Below, piece after piece: positions 1 through 7,100 of a stretch of DNA of 11,244 nt. A program made the position numbers and the translations under genes. The notes under the pieces are model-generated. The model did not search any database and had not been told where the DNA came from. It worked only from the letters and a program-made list of their open reading frames with translations. Each line of letters starts with the position of its first letter. Position 1 is the first letter of the stretch. The stretch is from Gammaproteobacteria bacterium RBG_16_37_9 (GTDB lineage Bacteria > Pseudomonadota > Gammaproteobacteria > UBA9339): positions 1-11,244 of the forward strand of contig MGXJ01000037.1 in assembly GCA_001801345.1 (NCBI GenBank), given 5' to 3'.

Positions 1-1
1 G

Positions 2-289
2 ATAGATTACTTCTTGCTTAGCATTTGGCCTTATTTAAAAGCCAACGCTTTATTTTATGGGGTGAGAACAACATATTATGTGCAGTATAGAGCGTCACTG
101 CTAGCAGGCGACAAGATTGTTGATCAAGCCTTTGATCCGTATATTTTTGTGCGCGATGCATATTTGCAACGACGAGCATATCTAGTCCAAGAAAACAAGG
201 AAGAGCATGTTACAAAATATGTTGATGATAATGGAATTTGTCATCGACGTCATCGATCCATACCGGTAAATAGCGTTTTATCAAATTAG
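2..289 (+). CDS. 3' end of an unrecognised protein (partial)
   Basis: The reading frame is open from base 2 to the TAG at 287-289, giving 95 residues. There is no ATG near its left end and no stop before the window edge, so this is best read as the C-terminus of a gene that starts upstream. The TTG at 14 is possible but has no visible Shine-Dalgarno. The visible part starts with an aromatic and hydrophobic stretch (FLLSIWPYLKANALFYGV), then a Tyr-rich segment (TTYYVQY), then a charged region with RDAYLQRRAYLVQENK, and ends in a basic HRRHR followed by a short tail. I do not recognise a family, and no catalytic motif is evident. A weak terminator candidate follows immediately, which supports this being a true gene end. 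Confidence 0.55.
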   Translation: MDYFLLSIWPYLKANALFYGVRTTYYVQYRASLLAGDKIVDQAFDPYIFVRDAYLQRRAYLVQENKEEHVTKYVDDNGICHRRHRSIPVNSVLSN

Positions 290-293
290 AAGA

Positions 294-328
294 GGGGTCA
301 AGTTCTGAAAGATCCCCACATCTTTTTT
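294..328 (+). terminator. weak candidate rho-independent terminator
   Basis: GGGGTC (294-299) can pair with GA-T-CCCC (311-317, one bulged T). Five bases later comes a run of six T (323-328). The stem is short and the spacer before the T-run is longer than ideal, so this is only a candidate. It lies 5 bases after the stop of the upstream partial gene. The left arm shares an 11-base string (AGGGGTCAAGT) with the large inverted repeat at 8115-8188, so it may be a decayed piece of that element. Confidence 0.35.
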
Positions 329-387
329 GAAAAAAACTGGATAATAAAATCATAAATCCACTAGCCAGAAGGGCTCAAATATACAAT

Positions 388-436
388 AGCCCAGCCAAAG
401 ACCCGCGCTGTTTGCGGGTCGTAGGTCTGGGTTGCT
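388..436. repeat. GC-rich imperfect hairpin
   Basis: GACCCGC (400-406) pairs perfectly with GCGGGTC (414-420) around a 7-base loop. Outer, bulged pairing between AGCCCAGCC (388-396) and GGTCTGGGTTGCT (424-436) lengthens the structure. It is much more GC-rich than the surrounding AT-rich DNA and has no T-run on either side, so it looks like an intergenic palindromic repeat rather than a terminator. No second copy is seen in this window. Confidence 0.5.
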
Positions 437-479
437 GAGGCGTAGAAAGATCCAAGCTCTGAAAGAGCGAAATATATGA

Positions 480-507
480 TTGAGAAAAAATAATGTTCTT
501 TGATAAT
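480..507 (+). promoter_or_regulatory. candidate sigma-70 promoter for the LRR gene
   Basis: TTGAGA (480-485) and GATAAT (502-507) each differ from the -35 and -10 consensus by one base and are separated by 16 bases. Transcription would begin near 514, leaving a leader of roughly 57 bases before the ATG at 571. This excludes the upstream in-frame ATG at 493 as the start. No operator is recognised. Confidence 0.45.
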
Positions 508-555
508 CTGCACATTGAGAATCCCAGTGCAACTACTGATCCTGTTTTAGTTATT

Positions 556-564
556 AAAAAGGAG
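556..564 (+). promoter_or_regulatory. Shine-Dalgarno that decides the LRR gene start
   Basis: AAAAAGGAG ends six bases before the ATG at 571, a near-ideal arrangement. The alternative in-frame ATG at 493 has only a GAG eight bases upstream and overlaps the candidate promoter, so 571 is the preferred start. Confidence 0.7.
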
Positions 565-570
565 AAAGGT

Positions 571-2214
571 ATGAAATTTGAAAAAGTTGGAAATGAGTTG
601 GGAGTTAAATTCGGATATGGCGCCGATAAGATCAACGATTTTAATAAAGAAATTGAAGAGCTAAAAAAGTATTTAGAAGAAAACCCTACGGTGACTACGC
701 TTAATCTTTTTTCTAATGATATCGGTCCTGAAGGAGCTAAAGCGTTAGCGGGCGTTTTAAAAGAAAACAAAACATTAACTACGCTTAATCTTGGTAGTAA
801 TAATATCGATTCTGAAGGAGCTAAAGCGTTAGCGGGCGTTTTAAAAGTAAACACCACATTAACTACGCTTGATCTTGAAAATAATAATATCGGTCCTGAA
901 GAAGCTAAAGCATTAGCGGGCGTTTTAAAAGTAAACACCACATTAACTACGCTTGATCTTGAAAATAATAATATCGGTCCTGAAGGAGCTAAAGAGTTAG
1001 CAGAGGCTTTAAAAGTAAACACCACATTAACTACGCTTATTCTTGAAAATAATAATATCGGTCCCGAAGGAGCTAAAGCGTTAGCGGGCGTTTTAAAAGA
1101 AAACAAAACATTAACTACGCTTAATCTTAGTGATAATAATATCGGTCCTGAAGAAGCTAAAGCGTTAGCAGAGGCTTTAAAAGTAAACACCACATTAACT
1201 ACGCTTGATCTTGAAAATAATAATATCGGTCTTGAAGGAGCTAAAGCGTTAGCAGAGGCTTTAAAAGCAAACAAAACATTAACTACGCTTAATCTTTTTT
1301 ATAATAATATCGATCCTGAAGGAGCTAAAGAGTTAGCAGAGGCTTTAAAAGTAAACACCACATTAACTACGCTTAATCTTTTTTATAATAATATCGGTCC
1401 TGAAGGAGCTAAAGCATTAGCAGCCGCTTTAGAAGCAAACAAAACATTAACTACGCTTGATCTTCGTAGTAATAATATCGGTCCTGAAGGAGCTAAAGCA
1501 TTAGCAGCCGCTTTAGAAGCAAACAAAACATTAACTACGCTTGATCTTTTTTATAATAATATCGGTCCTGAAGGAGCTAAAGAGTTAGCAGAGGCTTTAA
1601 AAGTAAACAAAACATTAAATATGCTTAATCTTGAAACTAATGATATCGGTCTTGAAGGAGCTAAAGCGTTAGCAGAAGCGTTAATAATTAATACTTCTTT
1701 ATTGGACTGCGAGTTATCGTCAGAAATGAAAGACGTTAAAAACTTTGATGAGACAAAATCTCTGGTCTTGAAAAGAAATAAATTGTTGGCAGAAATAGTT
1801 CCGGAATTAGAGAAGGCTGTATTATCTCAGATTAGATTTAAATTTAATCCGCTAGGTAAAAATATTTCATCCTCGGCAGATAATTTCACAGTGCCCGGCC
1901 AGAGCATACTTCCCCTAAACATGCTTAAGGAGATAGGAAAACATTTTAAAGGAGCTAATAGCAAGCAGTTTTATTTAAGTTTGATTTTGAATGATACTAA
2001 GATGAAAGAATTTGAAGATTTAAATGCCGAAGATAATAAAACAATTGCTGAAATTAAAGAATTGCAAATGCAAATTTTAGATAACGCAAAAGCTCTAGGA
2101 TTGAATATTGATGCTGCTAGTGTTCCTTCATCCAGTAGTTCTAGCAGTAGTCATTCTTCGAGTGGGAAAGAAGAAGACGATGAATATCATAGAGGCGGCC
2201 CTAGTATGCAGTAA
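571..2214 (+). CDS. Leucine-rich repeat (ribonuclease-inhibitor type) protein, possible secreted effector
   Basis: A 547-residue protein from the ATG at 571, chosen for its strong Shine-Dalgarno; a 573-residue form from 493 is less likely. After about 36 N-terminal residues come twelve consecutive 28-residue repeats of the form xNxTLTTLxLxxNNIGPEGAKALA followed by xxL and K/E. This is the ribonuclease-inhibitor LRR class, which folds into a curved solenoid and usually mediates protein-protein contact. A degenerate thirteenth unit (INTSLLDCELS) caps the array. The remaining C-terminal region is mostly helical in character and ends with a Ser-rich tract followed by the acidic GKEEDDEYHRGG. No signal peptide or membrane segment is seen. 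Such proteins in Legionella-like bacteria are often Dot/Icm effectors, and an acidic C-terminus is compatible with that, but no secretion genes are in the window and the assignment is an inference. The repeats are near-identical in DNA, so repeat number may vary between strains. Confidence 0.85.
   Translation: MKFEKVGNELGVKFGYGADKINDFNKEIEELKKYLEENPTVTTLNLFSNDIGPEGAKALAGVLKENKTLTTLNLGSNNIDSEGAKALAGVLKVNTTLTTLDLENNNIGPEEAKALAGVLKVNTTLTTLDLENNNIGPEGAKELAEALKVNTTLTTLILENNNIGPEGAKALAGVLKENKTLTTLNLSDNNIGPEEAKALAEALKVNTTLTTLDLENNNIGLEGAKALAEALKANKTLTTLNLFYNNIDPEGAKELAEALKVNTTLTTLNLFYNNIGPEGAKALAAALEANKTLTTLDLRSNNIGPEGAKALAAALEANKTLTTLDLFYNNIGPEGAKELAEALKVNKTLNMLNLETNDIGLEGAKALAEALIINTSLLDCELSSEMKDVKNFDETKSLVLKRNKLLAEIVPELEKAVLSQIRFKFNPLGKNISSSADNFTVPGQSILPLNMLKEIGKHFKGANSKQFYLSLILNDTKMKEFEDLNAEDNKTIAEIKELQMQILDNAKALGLNIDAASVPSSSSSSSSHSSSGKEEDDEYHRGGPSMQ
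679..1686 (+). repeat. Twelve tandem 84-bp LRR-coding repeats
   Basis: Twelve in-frame 84-bp units sit head to tail within the LRR gene. Between units the DNA is nearly constant, for example ACATTAACTACGCTT and AATAATATCGGTCCTGAAG recur almost unchanged. Clear differences lie in the two codons before Asn-Asn-Ile (TTT TCT, GGT AGT, GAA AAT, AGT GAT, TTT TAT, CGT AGT, GAA ACT). A second set of differences lies in the helix segment, which alternates among GVLKEN, GVLKVN, EALKVN, EALKAN and AALEAN. The high identity points to recent expansion by slippage or unequal recombination. Confidence 0.93.
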
Positions 2215-2264
2215 CTTATAACTAGGGCGGGCCAGGACCTAAACCTAAACCATGAGAGGCTTCA

Positions 2265-3917
2265 ATGGATTTTAAAGATCATTCAATGTTTTGTTATCAG
2301 TGCGAGCAAGCTGCCAAAGGGACAGGTTGTTATTATTTAGGCGTATGCGGGAAGAGCGCAAATGTTTCAGCTTTGCAAGATCTATTAATCTATGCTCTTA
2401 AAGGACTTTCGCATCTAGCATTAATTGCCAAGAAAAATGGAGTTGATGTTAGTAATATAGAGTTATTAGTATTTGAGGCATTGTTTGCTACAGTAACTAA
2501 TGTAGATTTTTCTGAAGAAAAAATTTCTTTTTTGGTTAAGCAAGGATGTAAAGCTCAAGATGAAATAAAAACCAAAATACAGGCAGCTGATCTTAATGCT
2601 CTACCAGATGCCGCAACTTTTATTTTGTCTAGCACCAAAGAAAGCATGATAAAGCAAGGGAGCGTTTATGGCGCTATAGATAAAGCAGAAAGCAATCCAG
2701 ATGTTCAGTCACTTAAAAATACTTTGTTGTATGGGATAAAAGGAATTGCTGCTTATGCAGATCATGCGCTGATATTAGGACAAGAAGATCCTGCTATTTA
2801 CACCTTTTTAATTAAAGCTCTCGCTAGCATGTTGCGCTACGACTTATCTGTTGATGAATGGTTGAGTTTGTTGATGGAGTGTGGAACCGTCAACTTACGA
2901 ACAATGGAAATACTAGATAAAGCGCATACGTCGCATTACGGAAACCCTACTCCTACAACCGTGCCTTTAGGACCCAGAAAAGGCAAAGCTATTTTAATTT
3001 CAGGCCATGATTTGTATGATTTAGAATTGTTGCTTAAACAAACTGCTGATAAAGATATTGCAATCTATACCCATGGAGAAATGCTGCCAGCTCATGGTTA
3101 TCCAGAGCTTAAAAAATATAAGCATTTATACGGTCACTACGGCACGGCTTGGCAAAATCAACATAAAGAATTTGCAGATTTTCCAGGTGCAATTCTTATG
3201 ACTACTAATTGTATTCAAGAGCCGCAGAATTCGTATAAAGATCGTATTTTTACAACAGGATTGGTTGAATGGCCAGATGTAATGCATATAGGCGGAAGTA
3301 AAAACTTTTCTCCAGTGATCAATAAGGCTATGGAGCTTCCAGGATTTAGCGATAATGATAATAAAAATTCAGTTATGGTTGGTTTTGCTCATCATGCTGT
3401 GATGAATGTTGCCGATAAAGTTATTGATCTAGTAAAACAAGGTAAAATTAGGCGTTTTTTCTTAGTTGGTGGCTGTGATGGCGCAAAACCTGGAAGAAAT
3501 TATTACACGGAATTTGTCGAAAAAGTTCCAAAAGATTGTATAGTTTTAACTTTAGCTTGTGGTAAGTTTAGGTTTTTTGATAAACAACTTGGGGATATCG
3601 AGGGCATTCCTCGTTTACTAGATATTGGTCAGTGTAATGATGCGCATTCTGCAATCCAAATTGCCCTTGCTCTTGCGAAGGCTTTTAATTGTGGTGTAAA
3701 TGAATTACCATTGTCATTTGTGTTGTCATGGTATGAGCAAAAAGCCGTGGTGATTTTGTTGACATTACTGTCGCTTGGAATAAAGAATATTTGGTTGGGA
3801 CCATCATTACCTGCTTTTTTTACACCAAATGTATTAAATGTATTGATTGAGAAATTCAACATCAAAGCGATTATAACCCCTGAAGCTGATTTGGCTGCTA
3901 TTTTGTCAGGTAAATAG
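2265..3917 (+). CDS. hcp: Hybrid cluster protein (prismane/Hcp), class I type
   Basis: A 550-residue Hcp, a cytoplasmic iron-sulfur-oxygen enzyme. The family reduces hydroxylamine in vitro and acts as a nitric oxide reductase or in NO-linked S-nitrosylation in vivo. All seven expected ligands of the hybrid cluster are present: H248, E272, C316, C404 (the persulfide Cys in GGCDGAK), C432, C457 (GQCND) and E491 (WYEQKA). The N-terminal cluster Cys are C10, C13, C22 and C28. The spacing CX2CX8CX5C matches the [4Fe-4S] class I proteins of Desulfovibrio-like anaerobes, not the [2Fe-2S] enterobacterial form. A Shine-Dalgarno GAGAGG (2254-2259) five bases before the ATG supports the start at 2265, which adds seven residues before the usual MFCYQCEQ. 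The gene is followed after 8 bases by an iron-sulfur partner rather than by hcr. No FNR or NsrR site was recognised in the 50-bp upstream gap, so it may be read from the LRR promoter or one inside that gene. Confidence 0.96.
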   Translation: MDFKDHSMFCYQCEQAAKGTGCYYLGVCGKSANVSALQDLLIYALKGLSHLALIAKKNGVDVSNIELLVFEALFATVTNVDFSEEKISFLVKQGCKAQDEIKTKIQAADLNALPDAATFILSSTKESMIKQGSVYGAIDKAESNPDVQSLKNTLLYGIKGIAAYADHALILGQEDPAIYTFLIKALASMLRYDLSVDEWLSLLMECGTVNLRTMEILDKAHTSHYGNPTPTTVPLGPRKGKAILISGHDLYDLELLLKQTADKDIAIYTHGEMLPAHGYPELKKYKHLYGHYGTAWQNQHKEFADFPGAILMTTNCIQEPQNSYKDRIFTTGLVEWPDVMHIGGSKNFSPVINKAMELPGFSDNDNKNSVMVGFAHHAVMNVADKVIDLVKQGKIRRFFLVGGCDGAKPGRNYYTEFVEKVPKDCIVLTLACGKFRFFDKQLGDIEGIPRLLDIGQCNDAHSAIQIALALAKAFNCGVNELPLSFVLSWYEQKAVVILLTLLSLGIKNIWLGPSLPAFFTPNVLNVLIEKFNIKAIITPEADLAAILSGK

Positions 3918-3925
3918 AGACTAAA

Positions 3926-4576
3926 ATGAAAAGAGGAATTATTGAAATTGATGAAAGTTTATGTGATGGTTGTAGCCAATGTGTTACCTCTTGTGCTGAA
4001 GGAGCGATCAAAATAGTAAATGGTAAAGCCAAGCTGATTAGCGATAGTTATTGTGATGGTTTAGGTGCTTGTATCGGTCATTGTCCTACTGGCGCATTAA
4101 AAATTATTCAACGTGAAGCTGTGCCATTTGATGAAAGTTTAGTGGAAGCCCATATACACGCGCAAGGCCAAGCTCCTGCTTGTGGTTGTCCCAGTCAAGC
4201 TGTGCATTCTAAGCCAAATCGCGCTCTTAATAATTGGCCGCTGCAAATTATGCTTGCTCCAGAAAAAGCAGATTATTACGAAAATGCAGCAGGTCTTTTG
4301 ATTGTTGCTGATTGTGTAGCATTTTCTAAAATGAACTTTCATGAAAATCTGGTTAGGGGCAAAACTTTATTAATCGGCTGTCCAAAATTGGATGATACTT
4401 CCTACTATGCAGAAAAACTTGCTAGAATTTTTGCAAGTAATGAGATTAAAAGCATCACAATTGCAAGGATGGAAGTTCCATGTTGCAGAGGTTTAACCCA
4501 CACCGTTAGAGCAGCTCTGGCTTTAAGCAAACTAAATATTGAGCCTGAAGAAATTGTTGTTTCTTTGAGCTGCTAG
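3926..4576 (+). CDS. Ferredoxin-like 4Fe-4S protein linked to Hcp
   Basis: A 216-residue soluble iron-sulfur protein that probably feeds electrons to Hcp. The N-terminal half is a two-cluster ferredoxin. The first motif is canonical (C13, C16, C19, C23). The second, CDGLGACIGHCPTGA, has C43, C49 and C53 with Leu46 where the second Cys normally stands. From memory, this CDGLGAC form is usual in the family that accompanies hcp in anaerobes, so it is not necessarily damage. The C-terminal half carries further Cys in ACGCP (86, 88), IGCPKLDD (152) and EVPCC (186, 187), and the last residue is Cys216. The gene starts 8 bases after the hcp stop with only a weak AGAGA upstream, suggesting translational coupling. 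It takes the place occupied by the NADH oxidoreductase hcr in enterobacteria. Confidence 0.85.
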   Translation: MKRGIIEIDESLCDGCSQCVTSCAEGAIKIVNGKAKLISDSYCDGLGACIGHCPTGALKIIQREAVPFDESLVEAHIHAQGQAPACGCPSQAVHSKPNRALNNWPLQIMLAPEKADYYENAAGLLIVADCVAFSKMNFHENLVRGKTLLIGCPKLDDTSYYAEKLARIFASNEIKSITIARMEVPCCRGLTHTVRAALALSKLNIEPEEIVVSLSC

Positions 4577-4582
4577 CATGTC

Positions 4583-4624
4583 ATTCTCCTCGGGTCTTTG
4601 CCCGAGGACTCTTGACCCGAGAAT
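4583..4624. repeat. Palindromic repeat, compound copy
   Basis: TCCTCGGG (4587-4594) pairs with CCCGAGGA (4601-4608) across a 6-base loop. A second right arm, ACCCGAGAAT (4615-4624), can pair with the same left arm or with ATTCTC (4583-4588), so two mutually exclusive folds are possible. The sequence is a variant of the family GTCATCCTCGGG...CCCGAGGATCTAG seen in full at 9578-9607. It begins within ten bases of the ferredoxin stop codon. Confidence 0.75.
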
Positions 4625-4639
4625 CTAGAATTAATCATG

Positions 4640-4678
4640 AGATCCTCGGATCTGCGCTTCGCTTGTCCGAGGATGACA
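4640..4678. repeat. Palindromic repeat, identical to the copy at 9387-9425
   Basis: These 39 bases are identical to 9387-9425. ATCCTCGGA (4642-4650) pairs with TCCGAGGAT (4666-4674), and a small inner helix GCG/CGC (4654-4656, 4660-4662) forms around CTT. The copies are about 4.7 kb apart, each after the stop codon of an unrelated gene, which marks this as a dispersed intergenic repeat. Confidence 0.9.
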
Positions 4679-4700
4679 GCCAAAAGGAACCGAGAGCCTG

Positions 4701-4721
4701 CCCTCGTGTTTAACACGAGGG
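4701..4721. repeat. Short palindrome, CCCTCGTG/CACGAGGG family
   Basis: CCCTCGTGTT (4701-4710) is the exact reverse complement of AACACGAGGG (4712-4721). The same arms with a different loop occur at 9457-9477. Both copies sit next to the ATCCTCGGA palindromes, so the two families travel together. Confidence 0.8.
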
Positions 4722-4873
4722 TGACACGAAAGCTCAGATTGCAACAACCCCATTAATGTCAAAATACTTGTTTTTGAAAGAAGTCTATTAAAGAAATGTC
4801 CGACAATTATGTAATTTTTATGTATTTTTGTCGTGCAATTACTTTTATTTTTCTATTTGATAATATTAAAATT

Positions 4874-4885
4874 CTGCCGCGGCAG
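4874..4885. repeat. Perfect 12-bp palindrome upstream of tkt
   Basis: CTGCCGCGGCAG is its own reverse complement and stands out in strongly AT-rich DNA about 45 bases upstream of the candidate tkt promoter. It could be a regulator binding site or a repeat remnant. No second copy is visible here and no regulator is identified. Confidence 0.4.
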
Positions 4886-4930
4886 CAGGGAATGGAACAA
4901 TTTTTTGGTCACCCTCTAGCATAAAATCTA

Positions 4931-4959
4931 TTGCTCGTTACAGATAGTTAGATGATAAT
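4931..4959 (+). promoter_or_regulatory. candidate sigma-70 promoter for tkt
   Basis: TTGCTC (4931-4936) and GATAAT (4954-4959) are separated by 17 bases. Initiation near 4966 would give a leader of roughly 95 bases. The -35 overlaps GCTCGTT (4933-4939), whose inverted copy AACGAGC lies at 4976-4982, a possible regulatory arrangement. Confidence 0.4.
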
Positions 4960-4992
4960 AGACCTTCTGCAAAGCAACGAGCGGTTTTTGTG

Positions 4993-5023
4993 GAACCTCA
5001 TATTTTATGTTTCGCAGAGGTTC
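4993..5023 (+). promoter_or_regulatory. inverted repeat in the presumed tkt leader
   Basis: GAACCTC (4993-4999) pairs with GAGGTTC (5017-5023) across a 17-base AT-rich loop. It ends 36 bases before the tkt ATG and does not cover the weak AAGAG Shine-Dalgarno at 5046-5050. It might be a leader hairpin; no function is assigned. Confidence 0.3.
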
Positions 5024-5059
5024 TAATGAGCATCCAGATCATTAAAAGAGAACACAACC

Positions 5060-7054
5060 ATGACGAATCAAAACAAACTTGCAAATGCTATTCGGTTTTT
5101 AAGTGTTGATGCGGTTCAAAAAGCTAACTCTGGCCATCCTGGTATGCCGCTTGGTATGGCAGATATTGCGACAGTGCTATGGCGAGAATTTTTACATCAT
5201 AATCCGTTAAATCCTAGCTGGGCCAATCGAGATCGTTTTATTTTATCAAATGGTCACGGCTCAATGTTGCTTTATTCATTGCTACATTTAACAGGTTATA
5301 ATTTATCCATAGATGATCTGAAAAACTTTCGGCAGTTACACTCAAAAACTCCAGGTCATCCTGAGTTTGGTTATGCTCCAGGAGTTGAGACCACCACTGG
5401 CCCCCTTGGTCAAGGTTTAGCTAATGCAGTAGGCATGGCTTTGGCCGAAAAAATTTTAGCGCTTAAATTTAATAAACCCAAATTTAATATTATTGATCAC
5501 TACACTTATGTTTTTGTTGGTGATGGTTGTTTGATGGAAGGAATATCGCACGAGGTATCTTCGTTTGCCGGCACGCATGGCTTAGGTAAATTAATTGTAT
5601 TTTGGGATAATAATAGGATTTCTATCGATGGACATACAGACGGGTGGTTTACAGAAGATGTTGCTAAACGCTTTCAATCTTATAATTGGCACGTGGTGCC
5701 TAATGTTGATGGCCAAAATCCTGATTCTATACGTCAAGCTATCAAGGAAGCTCAGGCTGCTAGTGACAAGCCCAGTATAATTTGTTGCAAAACCACAATC
5801 GGTTTTGGTTCGCCTAACATGAGCGATACTCATGTTTGTCACGGTTCACCTCTTGGTGCCCAAGAAATCGCAGCTATGCGTCATCATTTGGGATGGGAAT
5901 ATGAGGCATTTGTAATTCCAGAAGAAATTTATGCAGCTTGGGACGCTAAAGAGCAGGGTCGTGAAAAAGATGATGTTTGGCAGAAAATGTTTATTTTATA
6001 TAGCAAGCAATATCCAGAATTGGCGCTTGAGTTTTTGAGGCGAGTTAATTGTGAGCTCCCAAAAGATTGGTCAAAGGTATCTGATGATTGCATCCAACAA
6101 ACCACTGCTAAAACTGAGAATATGGCAACTCGACAAGCATCACAAAAAGCTTTAAATGTTTATAGCCCTATGTTGCCAGAATTATTAGGTGGTTCTGCGG
6201 ATTTAACAGCTTCTAATTTAACCGACTGCAGTGTCTCAAAAGATATAACAAAAAATGATGCTAGTGGCAATTATTTGCATTATGGCGTCAGAGAATTTGG
6301 GATGTTTGCTATTATGAATGGGATATCTTTATATGGCGGTTTTATTCCATATGGTGGCACCTTTTTAGTATTTGCAAGTTATGGCCACAGCGCAATTCGT
6401 ATGGCAGCAATGATGAAAAAACGGGTAATTTATGTTTTTAGTCATGATTCAATCGGGCTTGGTGAAGATGGTCCGACTCATCAGCCAGTAGAGCAGCTAG
6501 CCATGTTACGCGCTACCCCAAATTTATCGGTGTGGCGACCATGTGATGTTACTGAGACGGCTGTAGCGTGGCAATATGCGATTGAACGTAAAGATGGTCC
6601 AACCGCACTTGTGCTTACGCGTCAAAAGATAGTAGCTCAGTCTCACAGCGTTCAAAACTTATCCGAGATCAAACGCGGGGGCTACATATTAATTGATACC
6701 GAAGGCATGCCAGATTGTATTTTGATTGCTACTGGTTCAGAGGTTGCTTTAGCTTGCGCAATTGCCGCGAAATTAAAAGCAAGTGGAAAGAAAATTCGAG
6801 TAGTTTCTATGCCGTCACAAGATGTATTTGATAAGCAAGATGATGCTTATAAAAATATGATTCTGCCACCAAGCGTTACTAAGAGGGTAGCTATTGAGGC
6901 CGCTTCTTCTCAATCTTGGTATAAATATGTAGGATTATCCGGAAAAATCATGGGAATAGATCGATATGGAGAGTCTGCTCCAGATAAGATTCTATTTGAG
7001 TTTTTCGGGTTTTCAGAGGAAAATGGTTCCAAGTTGGTTTTGAGTGTTGTATGA
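5060..7054 (+). CDS. tkt: Transketolase
   Basis: A full-length 664-residue thiamine diphosphate and Mg2+ enzyme of the cytoplasm. It moves two-carbon units between xylulose-5-phosphate and ribose-5-phosphate or erythrose-4-phosphate, linking glycolysis to the pentose phosphate pathway. The N-terminal domain has SGHPGMPLG with H26, SNGHGSM with H66, PGHP with H100, GPLGQG (114-119) and the metal/thiamine motif GDGCLMEG (154-161) with D155 and N185. H261 lies in CHGSPLG. The middle domain has R358, [10 protein letters not shown] (377-386), E412 in VREFGM and GEDGPTHQP with H474; R521 is in LTRQ. These correspond closely to the Escherichia coli positions. The C-terminal domain follows. The ATG at 5060 has AAGAG nine bases upstream. 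The gap gene follows after 46 bases, suggesting one transcript. Confidence 0.98.
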   Translation: MTNQNKLANAIRFLSVDAVQKANSGHPGMPLGMADIATVLWREFLHHNPLNPSWANRDRFILSNGHGSMLLYSLLHLTGYNLSIDDLKNFRQLHSKTPGHPEFGYAPGVETTTGPLGQGLANAVGMALAEKILALKFNKPKFNIIDHYTYVFVGDGCLMEGISHEVSSFAGTHGLGKLIVFWDNNRISIDGHTDGWFTEDVAKRFQSYNWHVVPNVDGQNPDSIRQAIKEAQAASDKPSIICCKTTIGFGSPNMSDTHVCHGSPLGAQEIAAMRHHLGWEYEAFVIPEEIYAAWDAKEQGREKDDVWQKMFILYSKQYPELALEFLRRVNCELPKDWSKVSDDCIQQTTAKTENMATRQASQKALNVYSPMLPELLGGSADLTASNLTDCSVSKDITKNDASGNYLHYGVREFGMFAIMNGISLYGGFIPYGGTFLVFASYGHSAIRMAAMMKKRVIYVFSHDSIGLGEDGPTHQPVEQLAMLRATPNLSVWRPCDVTETAVAWQYAIERKDGPTALVLTRQKIVAQSHSVQNLSEIKRGGYILIDTEGMPDCILIATGSEVALACAIAAKLKASGKKIRVVSMPSQDVFDKQDDAYKNMILPPSVTKRVAIEAASSQSWYKYVGLSGKIMGIDRYGESAPDKILFEFFGFSEENGSKLVLSVV

Positions 7055-7100
7055 GTTGTGTAATGATTAATAACTAATCACTTTACTGGAGGTAAAGTTT

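Larger units (their letters stand above)
4577..5059. other. 483-bp intergenic region between the ferredoxin gene and tkt
   Basis: No gene is seen on either strand. The left part (4579-4721) is filled with three GC-rich palindromic repeats. The middle (about 4740-4870) is very AT-rich, including a weak inverted repeat CGACAA/TTGTCG (4801-4806, 4828-4833). The right part holds a perfect 12-bp palindrome (4874-4885), a candidate promoter (4931-4959) and an inverted repeat in the presumed tkt leader (4993-5023). No known riboswitch was recognised. Confidence 0.7.

Noticed and set aside
375..1274. Long minus-strand open frame (299 residues) with 28-residue repeats
   Set aside because: It is the antisense of the LRR repeats; an 84-bp period keeps any stop-free frame open. 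It has no ribosome-binding site, and the sense protein has a clear LRR pattern.
679..1686. CRISPR-like array
   Set aside because: The 84-bp units are contiguous, in frame and coding, without unique spacers.
2286..3917. Alternative hcp start at the second ATG (MFCYQCEQ)
   Set aside because: It matches the usual family N-terminus but has no Shine-Dalgarno, whereas GAGAGG precedes the ATG at 2265 at good spacing. The earlier start is preferred, though not proven.
7064..7080. Small inverted repeat TGATTA/TAATCA between tkt and gap
   Set aside because: Only six AT-rich pairs, as expected by chance in this composition; no T-run follows.
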